Shown: in pieces, positions 1 to 7,076 of the stretch
Numbering within the stretch: the first letter of the stretch is position 1
How the letters are laid out: each line of letters opens with the position of its first letter
NCBI GenBank assembly: GCA_964646525.1
Contig: CAZYER010000047.1
Coordinates: forward strand, 1 to 11,216
Reading direction: 5' to 3'
From: GCA-002282575 sp964646525
GTDB lineage: Bacteria > Pseudomonadota > Gammaproteobacteria > Thiomicrospirales > Thiomicrospiraceae
DNA: 11,216 nt
Position numbers and translations under genes: made by a program
Notes under the pieces: generated by a model
What the model was told of the DNA's origin: nothing
Databases searched by the model: none
What the model saw: only the letters and a program-made list of their open reading frames with translations

Positions 1-53
1 ACGGCGTCAATTGCCTCATCTTTGAGTTGCTGATCGTATTTTCTTTGTGCCAT
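1..53 (-). CDS. IS3-family transposase OrfA, N-terminal fragment
   Basis: Reading the minus strand from the ATG at 53-51 gives MAQRKYDQQLKDEAIDA, cut by the window edge. The pattern M-x-x-[RK]-[RK]-Y-x-x-x-[FL]-K-x-E-A is the usual opening of the helix-turn-helix OrfA protein of IS3-family elements, which binds the transposon ends and is normally frameshifted into OrfB to make the transposase. A GGAG ribosome-binding site lies nine bases before the ATG. Only 17 residues are visible, so the subgroup and intactness are unknown. Confidence 0.7.
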   Translation of the reverse strand, partial: MAQRKYDQQLKDEAIDA

Positions 54-117
54 TGAGTTCTGCTCCGTAATAAGGATAGTTTAACTAACCCTTGTACGAA
101 ATAGTGTAGCCAGTCCA
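1..117 (-). mobile_element. Left end of an IS3-family insertion sequence (partial)
   Basis: The minus strand carries the start of an OrfA-like reading frame (53 down to 1). About 64 bases upstream of its ATG the sequence reads TGGACTGGCTACAC inward from position 117. This resembles the start of IS3-family terminal repeats, such as the TAGACTGG type of the IS2 group, and the short spacing to orfA is typical of the family. The element continues past the window edge, so the second terminal repeat and the target duplication cannot be seen. The end at 117 is therefore an inference. Confidence 0.6.
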
Positions 118-128
118 AACCTTGGGCA

Positions 129-161
129 TGTCACCCCGATTGCCAAACTCATGGAGTGACA
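129..161. repeat. Imperfect inverted repeat, possible hairpin
   Basis: TGTCACCCC (129-137) can pair with GGAGTGACA (153-161) in a nine-pair stem with one C-A mismatch and a 15-base loop. There is no T-run after it, so it is not a clear terminator. It sits between the presumed IS end and the HAD remnant and may be debris from an earlier insertion. The role is unknown. Confidence 0.3.
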
Positions 162-200
162 GAAAACCAACCCCGAGTTATTTGTTAAAAAAGTTTATAA

Positions 201-308
201 TCAGTCGAGACCCGACACTTTTATGGTGATAGTTCGGGCGATAAGTCGATGCTAGCGTTAGCAGATGAAGTGTTTTATAAGCCGTTTAGGAATCAATCTA
301 TCCCTTAA
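201..308 (+). pseudogene. C-terminal remnant of a HAD-IB family hydrolase
   Basis: The frame open from 201 to the TAA at 306-308 reads RHFYGDSSGDKSMLALADEV and then FYKPFRNQSIP. The block YGDSSGD-x-x-ML-x-LAD is motif IV of HAD-superfamily phosphatases of the HAD-IB (phosphoserine phosphatase-like) group, holding the Mg-binding aspartates, and a YKPFR-like tail is usual near their C-terminus. The nucleophile motif DxDxT and the rest of the protein are missing; stops lie just upstream in this frame at 198-200 and 186-188. An IS3-type end lies about 85 bases upstream, so insertion or deletion probably removed the rest of the gene. The terminator at 361-383 probably belonged to this gene. An internal ATG at 249 might be annotated as a tiny ORF but is unlikely to be functional. 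Confidence 0.6.
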
Positions 309-360
309 TGTGCGTTTTTTTCTGATATAGGTCGTCATTAGTTAAGATAAGGTTTACTTC

Positions 361-383
361 AACCGCCATACGGGCGGTTTTTT
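361..383 (+). terminator. Intrinsic terminator upstream of the polysaccharide operon
   Basis: AACCGCC (361-367) and GGCGGTT (373-379) form a perfect seven-pair GC-rich stem with a five-base loop, followed by a T-run up to 383. It lies 52 bases after the stop of the HAD remnant and 39 bases before the glf start. It therefore insulates the polysaccharide operon from transcription arriving from the IS side. Confidence 0.85.
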
Positions 384-399
384 GTTAAAATGAGCTTCA

Positions 400-405
400 T
401 ATAAT
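400..405 (+). promoter_or_regulatory. Consensus -10 box for the glf operon promoter
   Basis: A perfect TATAAT lies at 400-405. No good -35 hexamer is found at 15-18 bases upstream, where the terminator T-run lies, so an activator or upstream AT-rich contacts may compensate. The expected transcription start, about 411-413, falls on the first possible ATG (410) and 10-11 bases before the preferred ATG (422). The mRNA would be leaderless or nearly so. Confidence 0.55.
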
Positions 406-421
406 ATACATGGTAACAACA

Positions 422-1570
422 ATGGCTTCTTTTGCGGTGGTAGGTGCGGGTTTTTCGGGTGCGGTGTTGGCGCATGAGTTGGCTAATGCGGGTCATTCTG
501 TAGAGGTGTTCGAAGCTCGCAATCATGTTGCGGGTAATTGCTATTCGGCACGTGACGCAAAAACGGGTATTATGCTGCACCAGTATGGACCGCACATTTT
601 CCATACTGATAATGAAATGGTTTGGAATTATGTGAATCAGTTCTCTGAGTTTGTGCCCTACGTAAATCGTGTTAAAACGACTTCTCAAGGTAAGGTTTTT
701 TCTTTGCCCATTAACTTGCATACCATTAATCAGTATTTTGACAAAACGCTCAAACCAACCGAGGCGAAGGCATTTATTGCCTCGATTGCCGATAAGTCTA
801 TTCAAGAGCCGCAATCGTTCGAAGAACAAGCCATGAAGTTTGTGGGTAAGGAGTTATATGAAGCTTTTTTAAAGGGTTACACGCTGAAGCAATGGGGGGT
901 TAGCCCAACAGAACTGCCAGCCAGTATTCTTAAGCGCTTGCCTGTGCGTTTTAATTATGACGACAATTATTTTAATCATAAGTTCCAATGTATGCCTAAA
1001 GAGGGCTATACGCCCATTGTTGAAGCCTTGCTCAGTCACGAGAACATCACGATTAAACTCAATACCCCTTTTAATGTAGGACAGGTAACAGACTTTGATC
1101 ATGTCTTTTATACAGGTCCACTAGATGCTTGGTTTGGTTACGACGAAGGGCGCTTAGGTTATCGAACGCTCGATTTTGTGCGAGAAGATCACGAGGGAGA
1201 TTACCAAGGTTGTGCGGTAATGAACTACGGAGATGTGGATGTGCCATACACGCGCATAAGTGAGCACAAACACTTTTCACCTTGGGAAAGACACGAGCAA
1301 ACCGTGATTTTTAAAGAATACAGCCGAGCCTGTACAGAAAAAGACATTCCCTATTACCCTATTCGCTTAGTGAATGAAAAGGCGATGTTGGATGCCTATA
1401 TTAAAAAAGCAAACAGAGAACCAAAGGTAAGCTTTTTAGGGCGCTTAGCGACTTATCGTTATTTAGATATGGACGTAACCATTGCAGAGGCTTTAGTAGC
1501 GAGTCATGCTGTATTGCAGTGTCTGCAAAACGATCAAGCCATTCCTTCGTTTTTTGTTGATCCTCGTTAA
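422..1570 (+). CDS. glf: UDP-galactopyranose mutase
   Basis: Converts UDP-galactopyranose to UDP-galactofuranose with a reduced FAD cofactor in the cytoplasm, supplying the Galf donor for surface glycans. The N-terminus MASFAVVGAGFSGAVLA is the FAD-binding dinucleotide fold, followed by a V-A-G-N segment for RNHVAGN. Family signatures follow in order: YGPHIFHT, LKQWG, the RLPVRFNYDDNYF block with GYTPIV behind it, YTRISEHKHF, FKEYS and GRLATYRYLDMD. The 382 residues are close to the usual 365-390. I chose ATG 422 because it puts the same number of residues before the GxGxxG motif as in E. coli Glf; an in-frame ATG at 410 would add four residues, and neither has a Shine-Dalgarno sequence. The stop shares one base with the next start (TAATG). 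As first gene of the operon it implies that the glycan contains galactofuranose. Confidence 0.95.
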   Translation: MASFAVVGAGFSGAVLAHELANAGHSVEVFEARNHVAGNCYSARDAKTGIMLHQYGPHIFHTDNEMVWNYVNQFSEFVPYVNRVKTTSQGKVFSLPINLHTINQYFDKTLKPTEAKAFIASIADKSIQEPQSFEEQAMKFVGKELYEAFLKGYTLKQWGVSPTELPASILKRLPVRFNYDDNYFNHKFQCMPKEGYTPIVEALLSHENITIKLNTPFNVGQVTDFDHVFYTGPLDAWFGYDEGRLGYRTLDFVREDHEGDYQGCAVMNYGDVDVPYTRISEHKHFSPWERHEQTVIFKEYSRACTEKDIPYYPIRLVNEKAMLDAYIKKANREPKVSFLGRLATYRYLDMDVTIAEALVASHAVLQCLQNDQAIPSFFVDPR

Positions 1571-2835
1571 TGTTTGACCAGCTCAAACAAAAGCTCGCTG
1601 GCACGGATGAAAAAAAACGCCTGATATCGAATATTTTTTCGTTGGGGGTGCTGCAAGGCGCGAATTATATTTTGCCTCTGTTAACCTTGCCCTATCTGGT
1701 GCGTGTGTTGGGGGTTGAGTATTTTGGTTTATTGGCTTTTGCCACGGCGACGATCGGTTTTTTCATCATCATTACCGATTATGGTTTTAATTTGTCTGCC
1801 ACACGACAAGTGGCGATTCATCGAGACGATAAACTGAAGCTGAACGAAATCTTTAGCTCGGTGATGATGATTAAATCGTTTTTGTTGCTCTTAAGTTTGT
1901 TGCTGTTATGTGTATTGTTGCTCTCGGTCGATAAGTTTGGTGAGCATTGGCAGGTGTATCTGCTCGCTTTTGGTGTGGTGCTTGGACAAGTGTTATTTCC
2001 TGTTTGGTTGTTTCAGGGCTTGGAGCAAATGAAATACATCACTTACCTTAATATTGCTGCTAAGTCATTCTTCACGGTTTGTATTCTTGTTTTTGTGCAA
2101 TCACAAGACGATTATTTATGGGTGCCGTTGCTAACATCCTTGGGCTTTGTTTTAGCAGGGGTATGGTCACTCTATTTAGTATACACCAAGTTTGATATTG
2201 CTTTTCAATGGCAAGCGAAGACAGTACTGAGGTTTCAGCTGTTAGAGGGTTGGCATGTCTTTTTTTCCAGTCTATCCATTAGTATGTACACCATTGCTGT
2301 GCCGTTTATATTAGGCTTATTTGCCAATAACGCAGCGGTGGGTTATTTTTCGGCGGCAGATAAATTGGTTCAGGCGGTCAAAGGACTATTCCAACCCGTA
2401 TCGCAGGCAATGTATCCGTTAGTTAGCCAGAAAATGAGGCATGACAGGTTGGCTGGCTTGCGCTTGGTGCGCCAGATGACATGGTTGCTAGGCAGTGCTA
2501 TGCTGGTCATGGGATGCGTGCTTTGGATATATGCTGAGCCGATTGTATTATTGGTGTTAGGGCAAGAGTATCAAGCTTCTGTGGTTTTGCTTAAAATTAT
2601 GGCATTTTTGCCTTTTGTGGTTGCGTTAAGTAATATGCTGGGCATTCAGACCATGCTGACTTTGGGGTATGAGCAGGCTTTTGGTCGTATTTTATTGGTC
2701 GCTGCTTTATTAGGGATGACGCTAGGTGCGGTGCTGAGTTGGCTTTTTCAGGCAGAAGGTGCGGCTTGGTCGTTGTTGGTTGTTGAGATTTTGGTTACCC
2801 TGATGATGTGGGTGTTTGTGAGAAGGGTTGTGTGA
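1570..2835 (+). CDS. wzx: Wzx-type O-antigen flippase (polysaccharide transport family)
   Basis: An integral inner-membrane protein of 421 residues expected to flip undecaprenyl-diphosphate-linked oligosaccharide to the periplasm. The N-terminal stretch SLGVLQGANYILPLLTLPYL and then VRVLGVEYFGLLAFA is characteristic of the RfbX/Wzx group of the MOP superfamily. The region ITDYGFNLSATRQVA with the following short basic loop is a further hallmark. About 12 hydrophobic segments are spread over the whole length, and cytoplasmic loops hold most of the Arg and Lys residues, for example RHDRLAGLRLVRQM near residues 289-302. It starts on the last base of the glf stop codon, so it is probably translated by coupling. 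There is no ABC transporter in the window, which fits a Wzx-dependent pathway. Substrate specificity cannot be read from the sequence. Confidence 0.92.
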   Translation: MFDQLKQKLAGTDEKKRLISNIFSLGVLQGANYILPLLTLPYLVRVLGVEYFGLLAFATATIGFFIIITDYGFNLSATRQVAIHRDDKLKLNEIFSSVMMIKSFLLLLSLLLLCVLLLSVDKFGEHWQVYLLAFGVVLGQVLFPVWLFQGLEQMKYITYLNIAAKSFFTVCILVFVQSQDDYLWVPLLTSLGFVLAGVWSLYLVYTKFDIAFQWQAKTVLRFQLLEGWHVFFSSLSISMYTIAVPFILGLFANNAAVGYFSAADKLVQAVKGLFQPVSQAMYPLVSQKMRHDRLAGLRLVRQMTWLLGSAMLVMGCVLWIYAEPIVLLVLGQEYQASVVLLKIMAFLPFVVALSNMLGIQTMLTLGYEQAFGRILLVAALLGMTLGAVLSWLFQAEGAAWSLLVVEILVTLMMWVFVRRVV

Positions 2836-2836
2836 C

Positions 2837-3811
2837 GTGTTGAGTAAGGTTTATGTTTTCTGTCCAGCTTATCAAACAACGGGTGGGCCAGAGGCCTTGC
2901 ATCAGTTGGCATCTAGTTTAAAGCAGCTATCGTTCAATGCCGCGATAGTCTATTCTGATCATAACGGCTCACTTGTTAAGTGTGATGTCCCTAGCGTGTA
3001 TCAAATTTACGATGTCACTGTAACGGATACGGTGGAGGATACAGAAACTAGCTTAGTCATTATTCCAGAAACAGCTACTTATTTGTTAGATCATTATCGT
3101 TCAGCTTGTAGAGTCATCTGGTGGTTGAGTATTGATAATTACTTTACGGTGCGCGGTAATTGGTTTAGACGTATTTTTCGACGTGTACTACGTAATAAGA
3201 AGTTATTTGAGTTCGGGAAGAATTATTCACGCTTAATTCATGTAGCACAGTCTTATTACGCTATAAAAAAATTGTCAGTGTTAGGTGTCAAAGATGCACG
3301 TTTGTTGACTGATTATTTGCGTGATGACTTTTTAGAAAACGCTGACTATTCACTTGAGCTTAAAGAAAATATTGTTGTGTATAATCCAAAGAAAGGGATT
3401 GAGACGACGCAAAAAATTATGCAGCAGTCTATTGGAATTGGTTTGGAATGGGTGCCGTTAATTAATATGACGCCAGAACAAGTGATCAGTCTGTTAAAAC
3501 GCGCCAAAATTTATATCGATTTCGGTGAGCACCCTGGTAGAGATCGCATTCCACGAGAAGCCGCGTTGTGTGGTTGTGTGGTTATGACTGGACAAAAGGG
3601 CAGTGCAGGTAATGATGTTGATGTGCCTATCCCTCGTGGGTACAAGTTTTTAGATGCAGGTCAGTATGATCAAGTTTGCTTGTGTATGAAGGATGTTGCT
3701 GAGAACTTTGCAGAGCATCATCAGCATTTTGAGAGCTATAGAGATTGGGTGCGTCAAAACAAGTCTCGCTTTTTCCAAGAGGCAAAGGATTTGATGACGT
3801 ATGAATGCTAA
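2837..3811 (+). CDS. Probable GT-B fold glycosyltransferase of a poorly described family
   Basis: 324 residues from GTG 2837. I prefer this start because AGAAGGG lies 10 bases upstream; a TTG at 2828 would add three residues but sits on the ribosome-binding site. The N-terminal half opens with a Rossmann-like strand KVYVFCPAYQTTGGPEALHQL, where GGPEALH resembles the donor-domain entry loop of GT-B enzymes. Around residues 180-187 NIVVYNPKKG begins a second domain, and residues 228-243 read DFGEHPGRDRIPREAA, followed by CGCVVMTGQKGSA. This E/R-rich C-terminal block looks like the nucleotide-sugar site of GT4-like enzymes. There is no signal peptide and no membrane segment. It sits between the flippase and a GT2 gene, overlapping the latter by 11 bases, so a sugar-transfer role is likely but inferred. 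Acceptor and donor are unknown. Confidence 0.65.
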   Translation: MLSKVYVFCPAYQTTGGPEALHQLASSLKQLSFNAAIVYSDHNGSLVKCDVPSVYQIYDVTVTDTVEDTETSLVIIPETATYLLDHYRSACRVIWWLSIDNYFTVRGNWFRRIFRRVLRNKKLFEFGKNYSRLIHVAQSYYAIKKLSVLGVKDARLLTDYLRDDFLENADYSLELKENIVVYNPKKGIETTQKIMQQSIGIGLEWVPLINMTPEQVISLLKRAKIYIDFGEHPGRDRIPREAALCGCVVMTGQKGSAGNDVDVPIPRGYKFLDAGQYDQVCLCMKDVAENFAEHHQHFESYRDWVRQNKSRFFQEAKDLMTYEC

Positions 3812-4718
3812 GGTAAGCGCTGTTATCGTCACCTATCATCCAGATCAACGCATTTTGCAACAACAGCTAGATGCTTTGCTGCCGCAGGTGAGTGGTGCGG
3901 TTATTGTAGATAATCATTCGAGTGATGCCCATAAAGTGTGGTTGCGTGAATTGTCGGCACATAATCAAAACCTTCATATCATCGAGCTAACTGAAAATTA
4001 CGGCATTGCTAAAGCACAAAACGAGGGTATTACTTGGGCAAAAGCCCAAGGGGCTGAGTTTGTATTGCTTATGGATCAAGATAGCCAGCCAGCGCCGGAT
4101 ATGGTGGCGTTGTTGTTGTCTGGTTATGAGCGTTTATCCGCCATGGAGAATAAGGTTTCCGCCATTGGTCCAAAGTTTGTCGATGTCGATTCTGGCCGGA
4201 TATCGCAACATGTGCGTTTTGGTTGGTTGAGTGTTGCGCGTATTCATTGCAGTATAGAATTGGCACAAACACCTGTTGATTTTTTAATCGCTTCTGGTTC
4301 GTTGATACCAATGCAGGTGCTAGATAATGTGGGCTTGATGGATGAAAGCCTGTTCATTGATCACGTCGATACTGAGTGGATTTTAAGGGCGAAAAGCATG
4401 GGTTATGCTGCTTTTGGACATTGTTCTGCACTGATGTATCATTCGCTAGGTGAGCATAGGATGCGTTTTTGGTTCGGACGATGGCGAGATATTCCTATTC
4501 ATAAGCCATTTCGTTACTACTATATTTTTAGAAATTCGCTTGTTTTGTATAAGCGAGAATATATGGGGTGGCATTGGATATGGGTCGATTTAATTCGTTT
4601 GTTTCAAGTAACCGTTTTTATGGGTATTGTGGCGAACGAGCGTCGAAAGAAAATAAAGATGATTTGGCGTGGAATTGTGGCAGGGTTGCGTGGTGAGTCT
4701 GGAAAAATGCCAGAATGA
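3801..4718 (+). CDS. GT2 family glycosyltransferase, rhamnosyltransferase-like
   Basis: 305 residues of the GT-A fold, expected to add one sugar to the lipid-linked oligosaccharide at the cytoplasmic membrane face. The sequence opens with VSAVIVTYHPDQ, then VIVDNHSSD (residues 34-42) for nucleotide contact and LTENYGIAKAQNEGI (63-77). The DxD-type metal site is MDQDSQP (91-97), and FIDHVDTEW (185-193) supplies the probable catalytic-base region. This order of motifs (YHPD, DNxS, N-x-G-x-A-x-A-x-N-x-G, DQDS, D-x-V-D-x-E-W) is that of bacterial rhamnosyltransferases such as WbbL/RfbF-type proteins. Galactofuranosyl transfer is an alternative given the upstream glf. The C-terminus is basic and hydrophobic, suggesting membrane association. 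AAAGGA about 11 bases upstream supports ATG 3801. The gene overlaps both neighbours. Confidence 0.85.
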   Translation: MNAKVSAVIVTYHPDQRILQQQLDALLPQVSGAVIVDNHSSDAHKVWLRELSAHNQNLHIIELTENYGIAKAQNEGITWAKAQGAEFVLLMDQDSQPAPDMVALLLSGYERLSAMENKVSAIGPKFVDVDSGRISQHVRFGWLSVARIHCSIELAQTPVDFLIASGSLIPMQVLDNVGLMDESLFIDHVDTEWILRAKSMGYAAFGHCSALMYHSLGEHRMRFWFGRWRDIPIHKPFRYYYIFRNSLVLYKREYMGWHWIWVDLIRLFQVTVFMGIVANERRKKIKMIWRGIVAGLRGESGKMPE

Positions 4719-5641
4719 ACATTTACTGCATTATCCCTACCTACCAAGCGGGCGCAGACTGGTCACCAGCTATCGAAGCACTTAAACAGCAAACAGGCAT
4801 CGCGTCAGATCAGGTTTTGATTATCGATTCTAGCTCGAAAGATAATACTGTGTTTTTATCTGAGCAAGCAGGCTTTCGTGTGCATGTCATACCCAGTGTC
4901 GAGTTTAACCACGGTGGTACGCGCCAGTTAGCAGTTTCTTTGTTGCCCGAAGATGCTGAGGTTGTTGTGTTTTTAACCCAAGATGCGCTGTTAACAACTC
5001 ATGATGCAATTCAAAAATTAGTGGCTGTATTTGAAGACGATCAGGTTGGCTGTGCCTATGGTCGTCAGTTACCGCATGAAGATGCAGGATTGTTGGGTGC
5101 GCACGCTAGGTTGTTTAACTATGGTGAGCAATCTTATCGTCGTACCCTGGCCGATGTGCCCAAATATGGCATTAAAACCGCTTTTCTATCTAATTCTTTT
5201 GCCGCTTACCGTGTGTCGGCACTGAAAGCGGTTGGCGGTTTCCCCACCAATACCATTTTTGCTGAAGACATGATGGTGGCTGCGAAAATGCTACAAGCAG
5301 GTTATGCGGTTAATTATGTTGCCAATGCCTGTGTTTATCATTCGCATGACTATACCGCACTACAAGAATTTAAGCGTTATTTTGATATGGGCGTACTACA
5401 CAGTCGCGAGACTTGGTTATTAGAGCAACTGGGTAAACCTCAAGGAGAAGGTAAGCGATTTGTCTTATCTGAATGGTGTTATCTGTTTCAACACGCGCCT
5501 TGGTTATTGCCAGTATCCTTATTAAATACCTTCATGAAGTGGCTGGGTTATACCCTAGGTAAGCAAGAAAAATTTCTACCACTAGCTTTTAAAAAGCGTT
5601 TCAGTATGCACCCTAGTTTTTGGGATTGCAAGCATGGCTAA
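4715..5641 (+). CDS. GT2 family glycosyltransferase, second rhamnosyltransferase-type enzyme
   Basis: 308 residues of the GT-A fold. Visible motifs are IIPTYQAG at the N-terminus, IDSSSKDNT (37-45), FNHGGTRQ (64-71), the metal-site stretch FLTQDALL (86-93), FLSNSFAAYRVSAL (157-170), AEDM (183-186) and YHSHDYT (208-214). The combination FNHGGTRQ, SNSFAAYR and HSHDYT is seen in O-antigen GT2 enzymes annotated as rhamnosyltransferases. It is clearly distinct from the preceding GT2 protein, so the two probably form different linkages. The start overlaps the previous stop as ATGA, indicating coupled translation. The stop lies inside the start of the next gene with an 8-base overlap. Donor and linkage are not determinable from the sequence. 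Confidence 0.85.
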   Translation: MNIYCIIPTYQAGADWSPAIEALKQQTGIASDQVLIIDSSSKDNTVFLSEQAGFRVHVIPSVEFNHGGTRQLAVSLLPEDAEVVVFLTQDALLTTHDAIQKLVAVFEDDQVGCAYGRQLPHEDAGLLGAHARLFNYGEQSYRRTLADVPKYGIKTAFLSNSFAAYRVSALKAVGGFPTNTIFAEDMMVAAKMLQAGYAVNYVANACVYHSHDYTALQEFKRYFDMGVLHSRETWLLEQLGKPQGEGKRFVLSEWCYLFQHAPWLLPVSLLNTFMKWLGYTLGKQEKFLPLAFKKRFSMHPSFWDCKHG

Positions 5642-6998
5642 AACCTATCATGGACTGATCGGGCTGTTTGACCTTGCTGTGGTCGTGTTTTGTGCAAGTG
5701 TTGCTTGGGTTTGGCTTGAACCCGTTTCTGTAATTGAGCCTTATCTATTGTTAGTGGCAGTTGTTTCAGCTGTGCTCGTGCCGTTAGGTTCATTGTTTGG
5801 TTTACACGTATCTTTTCGCGCCCAAGCTATTTTTGCTTGGGTACGTCAATTAACCATACTTTGGTTGACACTTTCACTGGCAATCGTGATTGTATTGTGG
5901 ATGACGAAACAAGCAGATACCTTTTCGCGTTTATGGATCGCGACTTGGCTGCTGAGTGCTTGGTTAGTTTCTATCGGTTGGCGTTTGGCCGCTTTTTCAG
6001 TATTAAAACGCTTACGTGCTTCTGGCTACAATCATAAACATATTGTCATTGTTGGTGCGGGTCGATTAGGACAAGCGATTCAAGCGCAAATTCAAGCCTC
6101 ACCTTGGTCGGGATTCGAGGTGGCGGCTTTTTTTGATGATGATGTAGACAAAATTGCTACTTTAATTAATGGCGTTGAAGTGAAAGCGGCGGACGATTTA
6201 TCTGGTTGGTTGGAATCTCACGCTGTCGATGAAATTTGGTTTGCTTTGCCTTTACGTGCCGAACCACGCTTACAGGCTTTATTACATGCGTTGCGCCATA
6301 CCACCGCCAATATTCGCTATGTGCCTAACTTATCGGGGTTGCGTTTGCTTAATCACGCACCGCGCGAGGTGCTAGGCTTTAGTATGCTCGATTTGTCGGT
6401 AAGTCCGATGAGTGAGCCGTTTAATCGGCTATTAAAATCGTTAGAAGATAAATTGATTGCGGGGATCATTTTATTGCTCATTAGTCCGATTATGTTGCTG
6501 TTAGCGATAGGGGTAAAGCTGTCTTCTCCTGGTCCTGTATTTTACCGACAAGAGCGGGTCGGGTTAAATGGCGAACTGTTTAACATGCTCAAATTCCGCA
6601 GTATGCCTGTCGATGTTGAAAAAGACGGTGTGCAGTGGGGTAGTGCGGGCAGTAAAACCAATACCTGGTTTGGAGCATTTATTCGTAAAACCAGTTTAGA
6701 CGAGTTACCTCAGTTTATTAATGTGCTCAAAGGTGATATGTCGATTGTTGGCCCACGTCCCGAACGCCCGATGTTCGTAGAAAAATTTAAAGATGAAATT
6801 CCTGGCTACATGCAAAAACATATGGTTAAAGCCGGTATTACTGGTTGGGCGCAGGTGCATGGTTGGCGTGGTGATACCTGCTTAAAAACCCGTATTGAGT
6901 TTGACCTCTGGTACATCGAACACTGGTCGCTTTGGCTAGACATTAAAATCATCATCATGACACTGTTTAAGGGGTTTGTGCATAGCAATGCGCGGTGA
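5634..6998 (+). CDS. WcaJ-type undecaprenyl-phosphate sugar-1-phosphate transferase
   Basis: 454 residues; transfers a sugar-1-phosphate, probably glucose-1-P as in WcaJ (galactose-1-P is possible), to undecaprenyl phosphate and so starts the repeat unit. N-terminal hydrophobic segments lie at about 8-28, 33-56, 69-90 and 99-120. A CoA-binding-like Rossmann domain follows (VGAGRLGQAI at 140-149), then a hydrophobic hairpin at about 273-295, then the catalytic domain. The latter shows SPGPVFYRQERVG (298-310), KFRSM (320-324), TSLDELPQ with the catalytic Asp-Glu (353-360) and GDMSIVGPRPE (367-377). All key residues are present. GGGA eight bases upstream supports ATG 5634. No terminator follows the stop, so the downstream TA genes may be read through. 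Its last codons are the parent copy of the repeats at 8072-8147 and 8946-8993. Confidence 0.93.
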   Translation: MAKTYHGLIGLFDLAVVVFCASVAWVWLEPVSVIEPYLLLVAVVSAVLVPLGSLFGLHVSFRAQAIFAWVRQLTILWLTLSLAIVIVLWMTKQADTFSRLWIATWLLSAWLVSIGWRLAAFSVLKRLRASGYNHKHIVIVGAGRLGQAIQAQIQASPWSGFEVAAFFDDDVDKIATLINGVEVKAADDLSGWLESHAVDEIWFALPLRAEPRLQALLHALRHTTANIRYVPNLSGLRLLNHAPREVLGFSMLDLSVSPMSEPFNRLLKSLEDKLIAGIILLLISPIMLLLAIGVKLSSPGPVFYRQERVGLNGELFNMLKFRSMPVDVEKDGVQWGSAGSKTNTWFGAFIRKTSLDELPQFINVLKGDMSIVGPRPERPMFVEKFKDEIPGYMQKHMVKAGITGWAQVHGWRGDTCLKTRIEFDLWYIEHWSLWLDIKIIIMTLFKGFVHSNAR

Positions 6999-7003
6999 TG
7001 GGG
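6956..7003 (+). repeat. wcaJ-tail repeat, copy A (inside the intact gene)
   Basis: A 48-base segment covering the last 14 codons of the wcaJ-type gene plus five bases after the stop. It matches copy C at 43 of 48 positions and copy B at 41 of 48. It encodes MTLFKGFVHSNAR then stop. The core GTGCAT-AGCA-ATGCGC (6978-6993) can fold into a six-pair hairpin with one G-T pair. Confidence 0.9.
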
Positions 7004-7076
7004 TTGGCGGTGCGAGTTGTGTGGGTGCATAGATAATTTTTGTTTTTTTGAGAGAAAAAAGGATAGAATAATTACT

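Noticed and set aside
359..829. Minus-strand open frame of 156 codons over the glf start
   Set aside because: It lies antisense to the strongly supported glf gene, covers the terminator and has a low-complexity basic composition with no recognisable motif; a shadow frame.
4006..4230. Plus-strand 74-codon frame inside the first GT2 gene
   Set aside because: Out of frame inside a gene with complete glycosyltransferase motifs; no separate ribosome-binding site or homology signal.
7004..7076. A separate promoter for the AbiEii-type module
   Set aside because: TAGATAAT at 7030-7037 could be a -10 box, but no -35 hexamer stands at a usable distance and no palindrome is present; read-through from the operon explains expression equally well.
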